Below are positions 35,359 to 42,936 of a DNA stretch of 64,000 bases, one piece after another. The notes under the pieces were generated by a model that was not told the DNA's origin, did no database searches, and saw only the letters and a list, made by a program, of their open reading frames with translations. The translations under genes and the position numbers were made by a program. Source of the stretch: DATBRV01 sp036560145 (GTDB lineage Bacteria > Myxococcota_A > UBA9160 > SMWR01); contig DATBRV010000049.1 in the NCBI GenBank assembly GCA_036560145.1, positions 33,224 to 97,223 of the forward strand. Reading direction: 5' to 3'. Each line of letters starts with the position of its first letter. The stretch's first letter is position 1.

Positions 35359-36732
35359 TCAGTCGGCCGCTTCGCGCGCGTTGCGCTCGGCGCGCCGGTA
35401 GAGCGTCTTGCGGTCGATGCCGAGGATGCGCGCGGCGCGCACCTTGTTCCCGCCCGTCAGCCGCAGGATCTCCTCGATGTAGCGCTCCTCCACCTCGCGC
35501 AGCGGGAGGTGCTTTTCGGACGCCGCGCGCAGGAGGTTCTCGGCCGGAGCCGCCTCGGACGGCGGCGCCACCGCCCCGAGCGGCAGATCCTGCGCCCCCA
35601 GCTCCGGCGCTTCGCTGAGCGCGAGGGCACGCTCGATCACGTTCTCGAGCTCGCGGGCGTTCCCCTTCCAGGGGCAGGCCGCCAACCGCCGCATGGCCTC
35701 CGGCGACACCGTCCGGCGTGCGCCGTCCGCGTGCTTGCGAACGAAGTGGTCGACCAGCGCCGGGATGTCCGCGGGGCGTTCGCGCAGCGGGGGGATGAAG
35801 AGCGGAATCACGTTCAAGCGGTAGAAGAGGTCCTCCCGGAAGCGGCCCTCCTCGATCTCGGCCGCCAGGTCCTTGTTGGTCGCCGCGATGATGCGCACGT
35901 CGACCTTCACCGACTGCGTGCTGCCGACCGGACGGATCTCGCGGTCCTGGATCACGCGCAGCAGCTTGCTCTGGAGGCCGAGACCCATGTCGCCGATCTC
36001 GTCGAGGAAGAGCGTGCCGCCGTTCGCCTTCTCGAACAGGCCCTGCTTGGAGGCGTGCGCGCCGGTGAAGGCGCCGCGTACGTGTCCGAACAGCTCGCTC
36101 TCGAGCAGGCCCTCCGGAATCGCGGTGCAGTTGATCGGGATGAAAGGCTTGTCGGCGCGGCTGCCGTGGAAGTGGAGCGTACGCGCCACCACCTCCTTGC
36201 CGGTCCCGCTCTCGCCGGTGATCAGCACGGAGCTGCGGCCATGCGCGATCTTGCGGATCAGCGCGAAGATCTCGCGCATCGCCGGGCTGGCGCCGATCAG
36301 GTCGCCGAACGCGCTGGTCTGATCGACCGCGCGGCGCAGGCGGCGGTTCTCCTCCTCGAGCGCGCGCTGCTGGAGCGCGCGGTCCACCGCGAACATCACG
36401 ACGTCGGGCTCGAAGGGCTTGGCGATGTAGTCGAAGGCGCCGGCCCGCATCGCCTCGACCGCGGAGTCGATGCTCCCGAAGGCCGTCATCACCAGCACCG
36501 GGGTGTCCGGCCGCATCCGGCGCAGCTCGCCGAGCAGCTCGATGCCACTGCGCCCCGGCATCCGGACGTCCGTGAGCACGGCGTCGAAATCGAGCTCGCG
36601 GGCCAGCTCGAGCGCGTCGGCGGCGGTGGCCGCCTCCCGCACCTGGAAGCCGCGGTCGCGGAACAGGGAGCCGAGCATCTGGCGCATGGCGACGTCGTCG
36701 TCGACCACCAGGAGGTTTCTCAAAGGTTCCAT
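35359..36732 (-). CDS. sigma-54-dependent response regulator (NtrC family)
   Basis: A 457-residue enhancer-binding protein. The receiver domain (1-120) has the acidic VVDDD, phospho-acceptor Asp55 (LTDVRMPG) and the Lys in YIAKPFEP. The AAA+ domain has Walker A GESGTGKE near 168, GAFTGA near 219 for sigma-54 contact, and LFLDEIGDM. The C terminus is a Fis-type helix-turn-helix (NKVRAARILGIDRKTLYRR). It activates sigma-54 promoters after phosphorylation by a kinase. The globin-coupled kinase at 41482 is the nearest candidate, and eight -24/-12 sites in the window are its likely targets (inference). ATG 36732 has GGAG upstream. Confidence 0.92.
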   Translation of the reverse strand: MEPLRNLLVVDDDVAMRQMLGSLFRDRGFQVREAATAADALELARELDFDAVLTDVRMPGRSGIELLGELRRMRPDTPVLVMTAFGSIDSAVEAMRAGAFDYIAKPFEPDVVMFAVDRALQQRALEEENRRLRRAVDQTSAFGDLIGASPAMREIFALIRKIAHGRSSVLITGESGTGKEVVARTLHFHGSRADKPFIPINCTAIPEGLLESELFGHVRGAFTGAHASKQGLFEKANGGTLFLDEIGDMGLGLQSKLLRVIQDREIRPVGSTQSVKVDVRIIAATNKDLAAEIEEGRFREDLFYRLNVIPLFIPPLRERPADIPALVDHFVRKHADGARRTVSPEAMRRLAACPWKGNARELENVIERALALSEAPELGAQDLPLGAVAPPSEAAPAENLLRAASEKHLPLREVEERYIEEILRLTGGNKVRAARILGIDRKTLYRRAERNAREAAD

Positions 36733-36745
36733 GCCCGCTCCAAGG

Positions 36746-36761
36746 AGCATGCTCCGTGCCA
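36746..36761 (-). promoter_or_regulatory. sigma-54 promoter candidate upstream of the response regulator
   Basis: On the minus strand TGGCACG (36761-36755), four bases, ATGCT. Spacing GG-N10-GC is correct. The expected transcript start is only about three bases before the ATG at 36732, and the ribosome site GGAG would fall upstream of it. The site is real-looking but its use is uncertain. Confidence 0.4.
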
Positions 36762-36877
36762 ATCCCGAGAGCGCTCGAGGCGCGAGCTGGGGGCTTCTCC
36801 CTGGGGAGGTCTGGGCGCGACTGTAGCAAGATGCCTCAAGCCCGATGGTGCCGGCTCGAGAGGAGCGTCCGGAGCGC

Positions 36878-36893
36878 CGGCACGCAAGCTGCA
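36878..36893 (+). promoter_or_regulatory. sigma-54 promoter candidate upstream of cytochrome c
   Basis: CGGCACG, four bases, CTGCA with GG at 36879-36880 and GC at 36891-36892. One mismatch in each element. The ATG of the cytochrome gene is 18 bases beyond the GC. Confidence 0.4.
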
Positions 36894-36909
36894 TCGGCAG
36901 GGCGACGGA

Positions 36910-37305
36910 ATGAGAGCGGATCTGACGCTGCTCCTGGGCCTCGTGCTCGCCCTGGCCTGCTCCAGCCGGAGCGTCGAGCAGCCCTCCGGGCGTGAGGTCT
37001 ATCTGCGCCACTGCGCGGCCTGCCATGGGGATCTCGGGACGGGCGACGGGCCGGTCGCGGCCAGCCTGCGGCGCCCGCCGTCGGATCTGACCGGGATCGC
37101 CCAGCGCGCGGGCGGCCGCTTCGACGAGCGGCGCGTGATGCAGGTGATCGACGGCCGGGCGCTGGTCGCGGAGCACGGCACGCGGAGCATGCCGGTGTGG
37201 GGCGTCGTGTTCGAGGAGGAGGTCGAGGGCGAGCCCTGGGCGGGCTACACGTCGCTGCTGCGGTCGCGCGACCTCACCGATTACCTCCGCTCGATCCAGC
37301 GCTGA
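36910..37305 (+). CDS. small c-type cytochrome lipoprotein
   Basis: A 131-residue monohaem cytochrome c. A short lipoprotein signal (LTLLLGLVLALAC, lipid on the Cys) leads to the haem motif CAACH (in LRHCAACHGDLGTGDGP). The distal Met is likely in RSMPVWG. The region between has the fold seen in cytochrome-oxidase- and urate-oxidase-linked cytochromes. It should sit on the outer face of a membrane and carry electrons. It is divergent from the sigma-54 activator gene across a 177-base region with -24/-12 sites facing both ways. Confidence 0.85.
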   Translation: MRADLTLLLGLVLALACSSRSVEQPSGREVYLRHCAACHGDLGTGDGPVAASLRRPPSDLTGIAQRAGGRFDERRVMQVIDGRALVAEHGTRSMPVWGVVFEEEVEGEPWAGYTSLLRSRDLTDYLRSIQR

Positions 37306-37502
37306 TTTCGAGCGGCGCGTCGCTCTCGGTTGTCAGGTCCGAGACCGGCATGCGGGAGAGCCGTCGCTACCGGGGCAGCGTCGCAGGATCGGCCACGCGT
37401 CGTGGAGGAAGATCTCGAGCCGGCGCCAGATCGCCACCCGACCAGGCTGGGGCAGAACTCGGCAGCCCGGGCCCTGGCTTGCGCTCCAGAGGCCGCACCC
37501 GA

Positions 37503-37518
37503 CGGTACGCTGATTGCA
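37503..37518 (+). promoter_or_regulatory. sigma-54 promoter candidate upstream of baeRF gene
   Basis: CGGTACG (37503-37509), four bases, TTGCA (37514-37518). The -12 element is perfect and the -24 element has two mismatches. The annotated ATG lies 14 bases past the GC. Confidence 0.4.
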
Positions 37519-37530
37519 ACGTGGGAGATC

Positions 37531-38679
37531 ATGAAGACGCATCCTCCCGTCCAGCCCGAGGCGCTTCCCAACACCCAGGCGCTGCGGGCGCTGGTGACGC
37601 CGCGCCCCGGTCCGCTCGTGACACTCTACCTCCCGCTGCTGCGCACCTTCGTGGAGGCGCGCGCCAACGCCGCCGCCTGGGAGGGCGCGGTCGCGGACGC
37701 GGAAGCGCAGCTCGAGGACGCCGGCCTCTCGGCGGCCGAGGCGCAGGGGATTCGCAAGCAGCTCGCCGCGGTCGAGACGGACCTGCGACGCCTGGGTCGC
37801 CCCGCGGCGGGCCTCGCCGTATTCCACGATCGCACCGCGCTGCACGTCTACGCGCTCGCGCGCGAGCCCAGGCGCAGCGTGACGGTGGCGGAGAACTTCG
37901 CGCTGCGCCCCCTGCTGGAGGCCGTCCACCACAACCAGCGCCACTGCGTGCTCGCGCTCTCGGCGAATCGCGTCGCGCTCTTCGAGGCGGACGCCTTCGG
38001 GCTGGAAGCGATTTCGGCGCAGGGCGTTCCCGCCAGCCTCGAAGATGCGCTCGGGAGCGAGCTGACCGAGAACGAGCTGCGCGTGCGAGGCACGCAGGCC
38101 GGCGCCGGGGCGCCCGTCTTCTACAGCCACGACAGCGGCCGCGACGAGCGCAAGCTCGACCTCGAGCGCTTCCACCAGAAGCTCGCGCGCGCGATCGAGA
38201 CGGTGCTCGCGGGGCGCGAGGGGCCGATCGTGCTGGTCGCCACCCAGGCGCACCACTCGGGGCTGCGCGCGGCCCTGCGCACGCCGCGCCTGCTGGCCGA
38301 AGGCGTCCAGACCAGCCCCGACCACCTCTCGCCCAGCGAGCTGCACGCGCGCTGTTGGCCGCTCGTCGAGCGCGCCGTCGACGCCGAGGATGCCCGGATC
38401 GCCGGCGACTACGAGCGGGCCGTGAACCACGGCAAGGGCCTGCACCGGATCGACGACGTCGCCGCGGCGGCGGTGGCGGGCCGCGTGCGCCGGCTCTGGG
38501 TAAAGCCCGGCGAGCGCATGCCGGGCGCCGTCGACCTCGCGAGCGGCGCGCTGGCGGGCGGGCGCACGCGCGAGGACGTGCTCGACGGCCTCGTGACCCT
38601 GGTGCTTCGCCACGGCGGCGACGTGTTCGTCAGCGAGCGGATTCCGTCCGGCACGGCCGTCGCCGCGGAGCTGCACTGA
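37531..38679 (+). CDS. baeRF (bacterial eRF1-like) family protein
   Basis: A 382-residue protein of the bacterial archaeo-eukaryotic release factor-like superfamily. It starts with LVTPRPGPLVTLYLPL, has the central GLAVFHDRTALHVYAL and HCVLALSANRVALFEADAFG, and ends EDVLDGLVTLVLRHGGDVFV, the typical last helix and strand. These proteins are proposed to act on stalled or hibernating ribosomes. Rv2629 of the mycobacterial DosR regulon belongs to the superfamily. The ATG has GGGAG just upstream. A long in-frame extension before it looks non-coding. It lies 225 bases after the cytochrome gene, with a sigma-54-like site in between. Confidence 0.8.
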   Translation: MKTHPPVQPEALPNTQALRALVTPRPGPLVTLYLPLLRTFVEARANAAAWEGAVADAEAQLEDAGLSAAEAQGIRKQLAAVETDLRRLGRPAAGLAVFHDRTALHVYALAREPRRSVTVAENFALRPLLEAVHHNQRHCVLALSANRVALFEADAFGLEAISAQGVPASLEDALGSELTENELRVRGTQAGAGAPVFYSHDSGRDERKLDLERFHQKLARAIETVLAGREGPIVLVATQAHHSGLRAALRTPRLLAEGVQTSPDHLSPSELHARCWPLVERAVDAEDARIAGDYERAVNHGKGLHRIDDVAAAAVAGRVRRLWVKPGERMPGAVDLASGALAGGRTREDVLDGLVTLVLRHGGDVFVSERIPSGTAVAAELH

Positions 38680-38721
38680 CCCCATCCGGATGCGCAGCGA
38701 TGGCTGCGGGAGGAAATCGAC

Positions 38722-38931
38722 ATGCATCGCTCCGAGCTCGATCAGGGGACGGAATGCGCGGACTGCGGAGCCCCCATCTTGTCGGGTGCGGAGGCCGGTT
38801 TCGGCTTCGGCGAGGACGCGGTGCTCTGCTCCAGCTGCGCCACGCGGCGGGGTGGGTCTTATGACGCCCGCCAGGAGCGCTGGGTGCGGCCGCCTCGCTT
38901 CGCGGACCTGCTCGACGAGCCGGATCGCTGA
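38722..38931 (+). CDS. small zinc-ribbon protein
   Basis: A 69-residue protein with two Cys-x2-Cys knuckles (CADCG near residue 12 and CSSCA near 36) separated by a Gly/Phe-rich loop, the pattern of a small zinc ribbon. The C-terminal third (RWVRPPRFADLLDEPD) is unstructured-looking. The function is unknown. The ATG is preceded by GGGAGGAAATCGAC. It follows the baeRF gene by 42 bases and probably belongs to the same transcript. Confidence 0.75.
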   Translation: MHRSELDQGTECADCGAPILSGAEAGFGFGEDAVLCSSCATRRGGSYDARQERWVRPPRFADLLDEPDR

Positions 38932-39021
38932 AACGCGCGGCGCACGGGCCCACCCTTGCGAAATCGGGCCCGCGCGTGCACGCTCACGCCTTCTCGTTCT
39001 GGACCATGGAGGGATTTCCCG

Positions 39022-39288
39022 ATGCGACGAGGACTTTCAGCCGGCCTGGGCGCCGTGCTGCTGTTGGGGCTCGCGGGCTGCGCGACCACGAGCGACGTCG
39101 ACAAGATCAACACCCGGCTCGACGCGCTCGACCAGCGCGTGGCAGCGGTCGAGACCTCGGCCCGCAACGCCGAGAGCCGCGCCACCGCGGCCGAGCAGGC
39201 TGCGGCCGACGCACGCCGCTCGGCCCAGGCGGCCGAAGACGCGGCCCGCAAGTCCGAGGCGATCTTCCAGAAGCGGATCTCGAAGTAG
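39022..39288 (+). CDS. Lpp/OprI-like murein lipoprotein
   Basis: An 88-residue lipoprotein. The signal ends in the lipobox LAGC (Cys20). An alpha-helical heptad region follows (VDKINTRLDALDQRVAAVET then Ala-rich ATAAEQAAADARRSAQAAED). The C terminus is FQKRISK, ending in Lys. Size, coiled coil and terminal Lys are those of Braun-type lipoproteins, which are bound to peptidoglycan through that Lys by L,D-transpeptidases. Two such transpeptidase genes lie next door. GGAGGG precedes the ATG by eight bases. The opposite strand is the open 3' end of the first transpeptidase gene. Confidence 0.85.
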   Translation: MRRGLSAGLGAVLLLGLAGCATTSDVDKINTRLDALDQRVAAVETSARNAESRATAAEQAAADARRSAQAAEDAARKSEAIFQKRISK

Positions 39289-40188
39289 ACCGCTCGCGCT
39301 CGGATCGCGCGGCGGCAGCGTGCCCACCCTGGTGGGCACGCCGTCCGCCCGCGCGATCACGCGCCGCACCGCCGCGACGTCGACCCACGGGTCGAGCCCG
39401 AGCGCGCGCGGCGTCTCGAGCGCGGCCTGAAGCGAATCCGGGATCTTCGCGTAGACGTCGGGGTGGGCCTCCAGGAGCAGGTGGTTCCCCTCGCGCCCCC
39501 ACTTGTACGGCTGGTACACGAGCTGTAGCCGGGTACCCTCGCGGACGCGATCGTAGAGCCGGACCACGTCCTCCTCGTACAGTCGGACACAGCCGTGCGT
39601 CGCAATGCGCCCGATCGACCAGCGGACGTTGGTGCCATGCAGCCCGTAGCTCGAATTGCCGATCGTCAGCCATCGGCTTCCGAGCGGATTGTCGGGTCCG
39701 GGGGGCACCACCGGCGGGAGCTCGGGCTTGTCCGCCAGGATCGACGCCGGCACCCGCCACTCCGGGTCGATGCGCTTCCTGCCGACCCGGAACTCGCCGA
39801 TCGGGGTGGCGTCCTCGGCGTCCCCGATCGCGACCGCGAGCACCTCGGGTCCGTCCTTCACGCTGAAGTCGTAGAGCCGCATCTCGGGGATGTTCACCAC
39901 CAGTCCGGCGGGCGCGGCCTGCGGCAGCAGGTAAAGGGTGGGAAGTCGTACCACCGTTCCGGCCGGCGGGATCCACGGGTCGAGGCCGGGGTTCAGACGG
40001 GCCACGGCCTCGAAGCCCAGGCGATGGCGGGCGGCGACGTCGAGCAGCGTGTCGTCGGGCTCGACGAAATCGGTCTGGATCGAGCCGAGCGGCGGCTTGA
40101 GCGCGCCATAGACGTCGAGGTCGGTCCCCTCCGTCGCGGGCGCCGCGGTCGCGGGGATCCCCAGCAGGCACGCCGCGATCGCGAGCAG
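39037..40188 (-). CDS. L,D-transpeptidase (YkuD domain)
   Basis: Signal-like AALLAIAACLLGIPATAA, then a LysM-like segment (DTLLDVAARHRLGFEAVARL), then a YkuD domain with LHGTN and the active-site THGCVRLYEEDV (catalytic Cys). It should cross-link peptidoglycan or attach lipoproteins to it. The family core ends near 39330. There is no stop there, so the frame runs on through the antisense of the whole coiled-coil part of the Lpp-like gene to 39037. The start is unclear: no ATG, GTG or TTG lies near the signal, and CTG at 40188 is my placement. It is divergent from a second transpeptidase. Confidence 0.75.
   Translation of the reverse strand: MLAIAACLLGIPATAAPATEGTDLDVYGALKPPLGSIQTDFVEPDDTLLDVAARHRLGFEAVARLNPGLDPWIPPAGTVVRLPTLYLLPQAAPAGLVVNIPEMRLYDFSVKDGPEVLAVAIGDAEDATPIGEFRVGRKRIDPEWRVPASILADKPELPPVVPPGPDNPLGSRWLTIGNSSYGLHGTNVRWSIGRIATHGCVRLYEEDVVRLYDRVREGTRLQLVYQPYKWGREGNHLLLEAHPDVYAKIPDSLQAALETPRALGLDPWVDVAAVRRVIARADGVPTRVGTLPPRDPSASGLLRDPLLEDRLGLAGRVFGRLGRAACVGRSLLGRGGAALGVAGRGLDRCHALVERVEPGVDLVDVARGRAAREPQQQHGAQAG
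39318..39341. terminator. hairpin after the Lpp-like gene
   Basis: GCGTGCCCACC and GGTGGGCACGC are perfect inverted arms of 11 bases with two bases between (effectively a 10-base stem and 4-base loop), 30 bases past the Lpp-like stop. No T tract follows, so intrinsic termination is uncertain. It also lies inside the antisense transpeptidase frame. Confidence 0.4.
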
Positions 40189-40215
40189 GGCGGCCTGCGC
40201 GCGGCGGCGATCGCG

Positions 40216-40815
40216 ATGCTCGTAGCCGTGCTGCTGGCGTGCGCCGCGTCCCCGCCCGCGGAGCCTCCCCCCGCCGAGGGACGCTTGCCGCTCGGCGCCG
40301 AGATCCCGCTGCCGGACGATCCGACCTGTCCCCGCATCGTGCACATCGAGGTGCGCAAGAGCGAGCGCCAGCTGGTGGCCCGCTGCGACCCCGGGCCCGC
40401 CGTCGTGATGCGGGTCGCCCTCGGCCGCCAGCCGGTCGGGCCGAAGACGACGAAGGGCGACCAGCGGACGCCCGAGGGAACCTACGTCGTCTCGGGTCCT
40501 GCCCAGCGCAATCGATTCCACCGGTTCATCCCCATCGACTACCCGTCACGGCGCGACGCCGACATCGGGCTGGCGAGCGGCGCGCTCTCGGCCGCCGAGC
40601 ACGCGCGGATCGTCGCACGGCGGGCGCACGATCGCCCGCCCCCGCAGGATACCGCTCTCGGGGGAGAGCTCGGCCTGCACGGCGAGGGCACGCGCTGGCG
40701 AGGCGAGTCGGCCGGGCTCGATTGGACCCTCGGCTGCGTCGCGGTCCGCGACCACGAGATCGACTTCCTCGCCGAGCGCGTGAGGGTGGGAACTCCGGTC
40801 TGGATCGTTCCCTGA
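40216..40815 (+). CDS. L,D-transpeptidase-like lipoprotein
   Basis: A 199-residue YkuD-family protein. It starts MLVAVLLAC, a very short lipoprotein signal with lipobox LLAC. The YkuD core has ALGRQPVGPKTTKGDQRTPE, YVVSGPAQRNRFHRFIPIDY, LGLHGEG and LDWTLGCVAVRDHEIDFL with the active Cys. The usual Ser-His before Gly-Cys is Thr-Leu, as in the DUF2778/ErfK side branches. It is divergent from, and slightly overlaps in signal-coding region with, the 39037 gene. Upstream in-frame codons could lengthen the n-region. Confidence 0.8.
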   Translation: MLVAVLLACAASPPAEPPPAEGRLPLGAEIPLPDDPTCPRIVHIEVRKSERQLVARCDPGPAVVMRVALGRQPVGPKTTKGDQRTPEGTYVVSGPAQRNRFHRFIPIDYPSRRDADIGLASGALSAAEHARIVARRAHDRPPPQDTALGGELGLHGEGTRWRGESAGLDWTLGCVAVRDHEIDFLAERVRVGTPVWIVP

Positions 40816-40819
40816 TCTC

Positions 40820-41302
40820 CTAGCGGACGGAGATCACCTTCGGCTTGGCGGCCTCGACCTTCGGCAGCTCGATCGTGAGCACGCCGTCCTTGAACGACGC
40901 ATTCACGCGATCGGGCGTGGCGTTGGCCGGCAGCGTGAAGGAGCGGCTGAAGCTCCCGTAGCTGCGCTCCACCCAGCGGCTCTGCTCCTTCTTCTCCTCG
41001 CGCTCGCTGCGCTTCTCGCCGCGGATCGTCATGACGTTCTCGTGCACCTCGACGTGCACGTCGTCCTTCGCGGTGCCCGGCAGCTCTGCGGTGATCACGT
41101 ACTTCTGATCGTCCTCCGCGATGTCGACGGCGGGAGACCAGCGCTCCCCCCGTGCGCTTCGGGCGGGCAGCGTCTCGTCGAAGAATCGCGGCAGGCGCCA
41201 GCTCGGCCCGAACAGCTCCCGGAACGAGGACCAGCCCTCGAAGGGATCGCTCGCCGTCTTCGGCTCGGAACGCGTCACTGAAGCGGAAGTCTTCTCGGCC
41301 AT
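40820..41302 (-). CDS. Hsp20 small heat-shock protein
   Basis: A 160-residue alpha-crystallin chaperone. The N-terminal arm has FRELFGPSWRLPRFFDE. The core includes SPAVDIAEDDQKYVITAELPG, DDVHVEVHENVMTIRGEKR, SYGSFSRSFTLP and ASFKDGVLTIELPK. It binds unfolding proteins without ATP; in mycobacteria the related HspX is a dormancy marker. AGGAGG lies seven bases before the ATG (41300-41302). A sigma-54-type promoter stands 67 bases upstream, unlike the usual sigma-32 or CIRCE control of Hsp20 genes. Confidence 0.92.
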   Translation of the reverse strand: MAEKTSASVTRSEPKTASDPFEGWSSFRELFGPSWRLPRFFDETLPARSARGERWSPAVDIAEDDQKYVITAELPGTAKDDVHVEVHENVMTIRGEKRSEREEKKEQSRWVERSYGSFSRSFTLPANATPDRVNASFKDGVLTIELPKVEAAKPKVISVR

Positions 41303-41368
41303 GGCAGTCCTCCTTGGCGGTGGTCGCCGGCTCGCGAGCGACTGCGCTCGCGGCCCATGCAAGGCCAT

Positions 41369-41384
41369 TGCATCACACGTGCCA
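41369..41384 (-). promoter_or_regulatory. sigma-54 promoter of hsp20
   Basis: On the minus strand TGGCACG (41384-41378), TGTG, ATGCA (41373-41369). Only one base differs from consensus. The expected transcript start is near 41358, giving a leader of about 56 bases. The inverted pair GCCCGA/TCGGGC (41398-41412) lies just upstream. Confidence 0.65.
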
Positions 41385-41481
41385 TCGGGGAGCGCGCGCC
41401 CGAGCGTCGGGCTGGGGTGGGTGCGCGTAGGCGGAGTGCCATCGGGCCGCAGGGCCGTGAGGCGCAGCGCCTCGCGCGGGC

Positions 41482-42783
41482 TCAGTCTGCGGCCGCGGCG
41501 TCCGCGCCGGGGAGGCCAGGCGGGAAGTGGATGCAGAACTCCGTCCCCTCCCCCGGCGTGCTCGACGCCTCGATGCTGCCGCCGTGGTCCGTGACGATGC
41601 CCTTCACCACCATCAGCCCGAGGCCGTTGCCCTCCCCCGCCGGCTTGGTGGTGAAGAAGGGCTCGAAGATGTGCGGCAGGTTCTGGGCGTCGATTCCGCA
41701 GCCGCTGTCGGCGATCCGCACCTCGACCTCGCCCGCTTCGCCCGGACGCAGCGAAACCCGCAGCTCGCCGCCGTCCGGCATCGCATCGGCGGCGTTCAGG
41801 AAGAGGTTCAGGAAGAGCTGTTGCAGGCGCTCGGGGTCGCCGACCAGGCTCGGCACGGCCTCGATCGAGCGGCTCACCTCGATGCCGCGCCGCTTGAGCT
41901 TCTCCGACACGAAGGAGAGCGTGGTCTCGACGAGGGGCTCGAGCGCGACCGGCACCAGCCGCCGGCGGCCGGGGCGCGCCATGTTGAGCAGCGTCTGGAT
42001 GATCTTCGAGATGCGCGCGACCTGTTCCTGGATCGTGCGCAGCCGCCAGCGCGCCTGCTCACCGGAAACCTCGGGCTCGAGCAGCTTGGCGTGGCCCTGG
42101 ATCACGCCCATCGGCGTGCCGATCTCGTGCGCGAGGCCCGCGACCAGGTTCGCGATCGAGGCCAGCGCCTCCGCCGCGCGCGCGCGCGATTCCGTCACGC
42201 GCAGCTCCGAGCCCCGCGCCTCCAGGTCCTGCGCGAGCTGCCGGCTCTCCGACTCGAGCTCGTGGGTGAGGTACGTCAGCTGGCGATCGTGCTCCACGAT
42301 GTAGGCTTCCATCGCGAGCTGCGCGTCGAGCATCAGCAGCTTCTGGAGCGCGACCACGGTGCGCATGGCGCGCTCGGGGTCGGCGGGGTAGGCGTCCCAG
42401 ACCACGGGTGTGAGCAGGGAGAGGTACAGCGCGTAGGCGCCCAGGTACCAGCGCGGCTCGAGACCGATCTTCTCGTGGATCTCGCCGATCCGCCTGCGCT
42501 GGACCACGAAGGCGTCGTCCAGGGTCGGGCTCGAGAGGCTGAGCAGATACTCCCGCTGCTTGACGAGCAGGCGGTCCTTCACGGCCGGGTCGCGCAGCAG
42601 CTCCCGGGTCGGGCCGAAGGAGAGCAGGTTGCGGTAGAAGGCCGCCACGAAGCTGGCGGCATGCGCCTCCAGGATGGGGCGGAGCGCCGCGAGCAGCTCG
42701 CGGTCGCTCGGCTGGAGGTTCATGTAGGAGAGCCGTTGCTGCGTGTCGGTCGCGCTCTGCGTCACACCCCCAAGGGTCGGCAT
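41482..42783 (-). CDS. globin-coupled sensor histidine kinase
   Basis: A 433-residue cytosolic kinase. Residues about 15-180 are a sensor globin/protoglobin domain: EAHAASFVAAFYRNLLSFGP and RRRIGEIHEKIGLEPRWYLG, where His103 is the expected proximal haem ligand. A coiled coil (LESESRQLAQDLEARGSELR) leads to the phospho-acceptor His219 in LAHEIGTPMGVIQGH, then an HATPase domain with NLFLNAADAMPDGG, DSGCGI and GEGNGLGLMVV. It should sense O2, CO or NO. The NtrB-like kinase core suits the sigma-54 response regulator 5 kb away. The ATG at 42783 has a poor ribosome site; GTG 42765 is an alternative. Confidence 0.88.
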   Translation of the reverse strand: MPTLGGVTQSATDTQQRLSYMNLQPSDRELLAALRPILEAHAASFVAAFYRNLLSFGPTRELLRDPAVKDRLLVKQREYLLSLSSPTLDDAFVVQRRRIGEIHEKIGLEPRWYLGAYALYLSLLTPVVWDAYPADPERAMRTVVALQKLLMLDAQLAMEAYIVEHDRQLTYLTHELESESRQLAQDLEARGSELRVTESRARAAEALASIANLVAGLAHEIGTPMGVIQGHAKLLEPEVSGEQARWRLRTIQEQVARISKIIQTLLNMARPGRRRLVPVALEPLVETTLSFVSEKLKRRGIEVSRSIEAVPSLVGDPERLQQLFLNLFLNAADAMPDGGELRVSLRPGEAGEVEVRIADSGCGIDAQNLPHIFEPFFTTKPAGEGNGLGLMVVKGIVTDHGGSIEASSTPGEGTEFCIHFPPGLPGADAAAAD

Positions 42784-42907
42784 TGGCGCGCGCGCCGTCA
42801 ACCGGAGGCCGCTCCGGTTCCGCCCCAGGCGGGCCGGGCGGAAAGGGGCGATCCGACCCGGGCGCCCGGCCGCAAGCCCGAGGCCGGGCCGGGAAGCCCC
42901 TCGCGGA

Positions 42908-42923
42908 TGGCACGCGGGATGCA
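42908..42923 (+). promoter_or_regulatory. sigma-54 promoter upstream of CBS protein
   Basis: TGGCACG (42908-42914), CGGG, ATGCA (42919-42923). One mismatch to consensus. The GC ends 15 bases before the ATG at 42937, so the transcript would be nearly leaderless or start codons further in would be used. Confidence 0.55.
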
Positions 42924-42936
42924 ACCGCACGCCTGC

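Noticed and set aside
38946..38960. Possible -24/-12 element before the Lpp-like gene (GG-N10-GC ending TTGCG)
   Set aside because: Only the -12 part fits; the -24 part (CGGGCCC) has four mismatches, and GG-N10-GC alone is frequent in GC-rich DNA.
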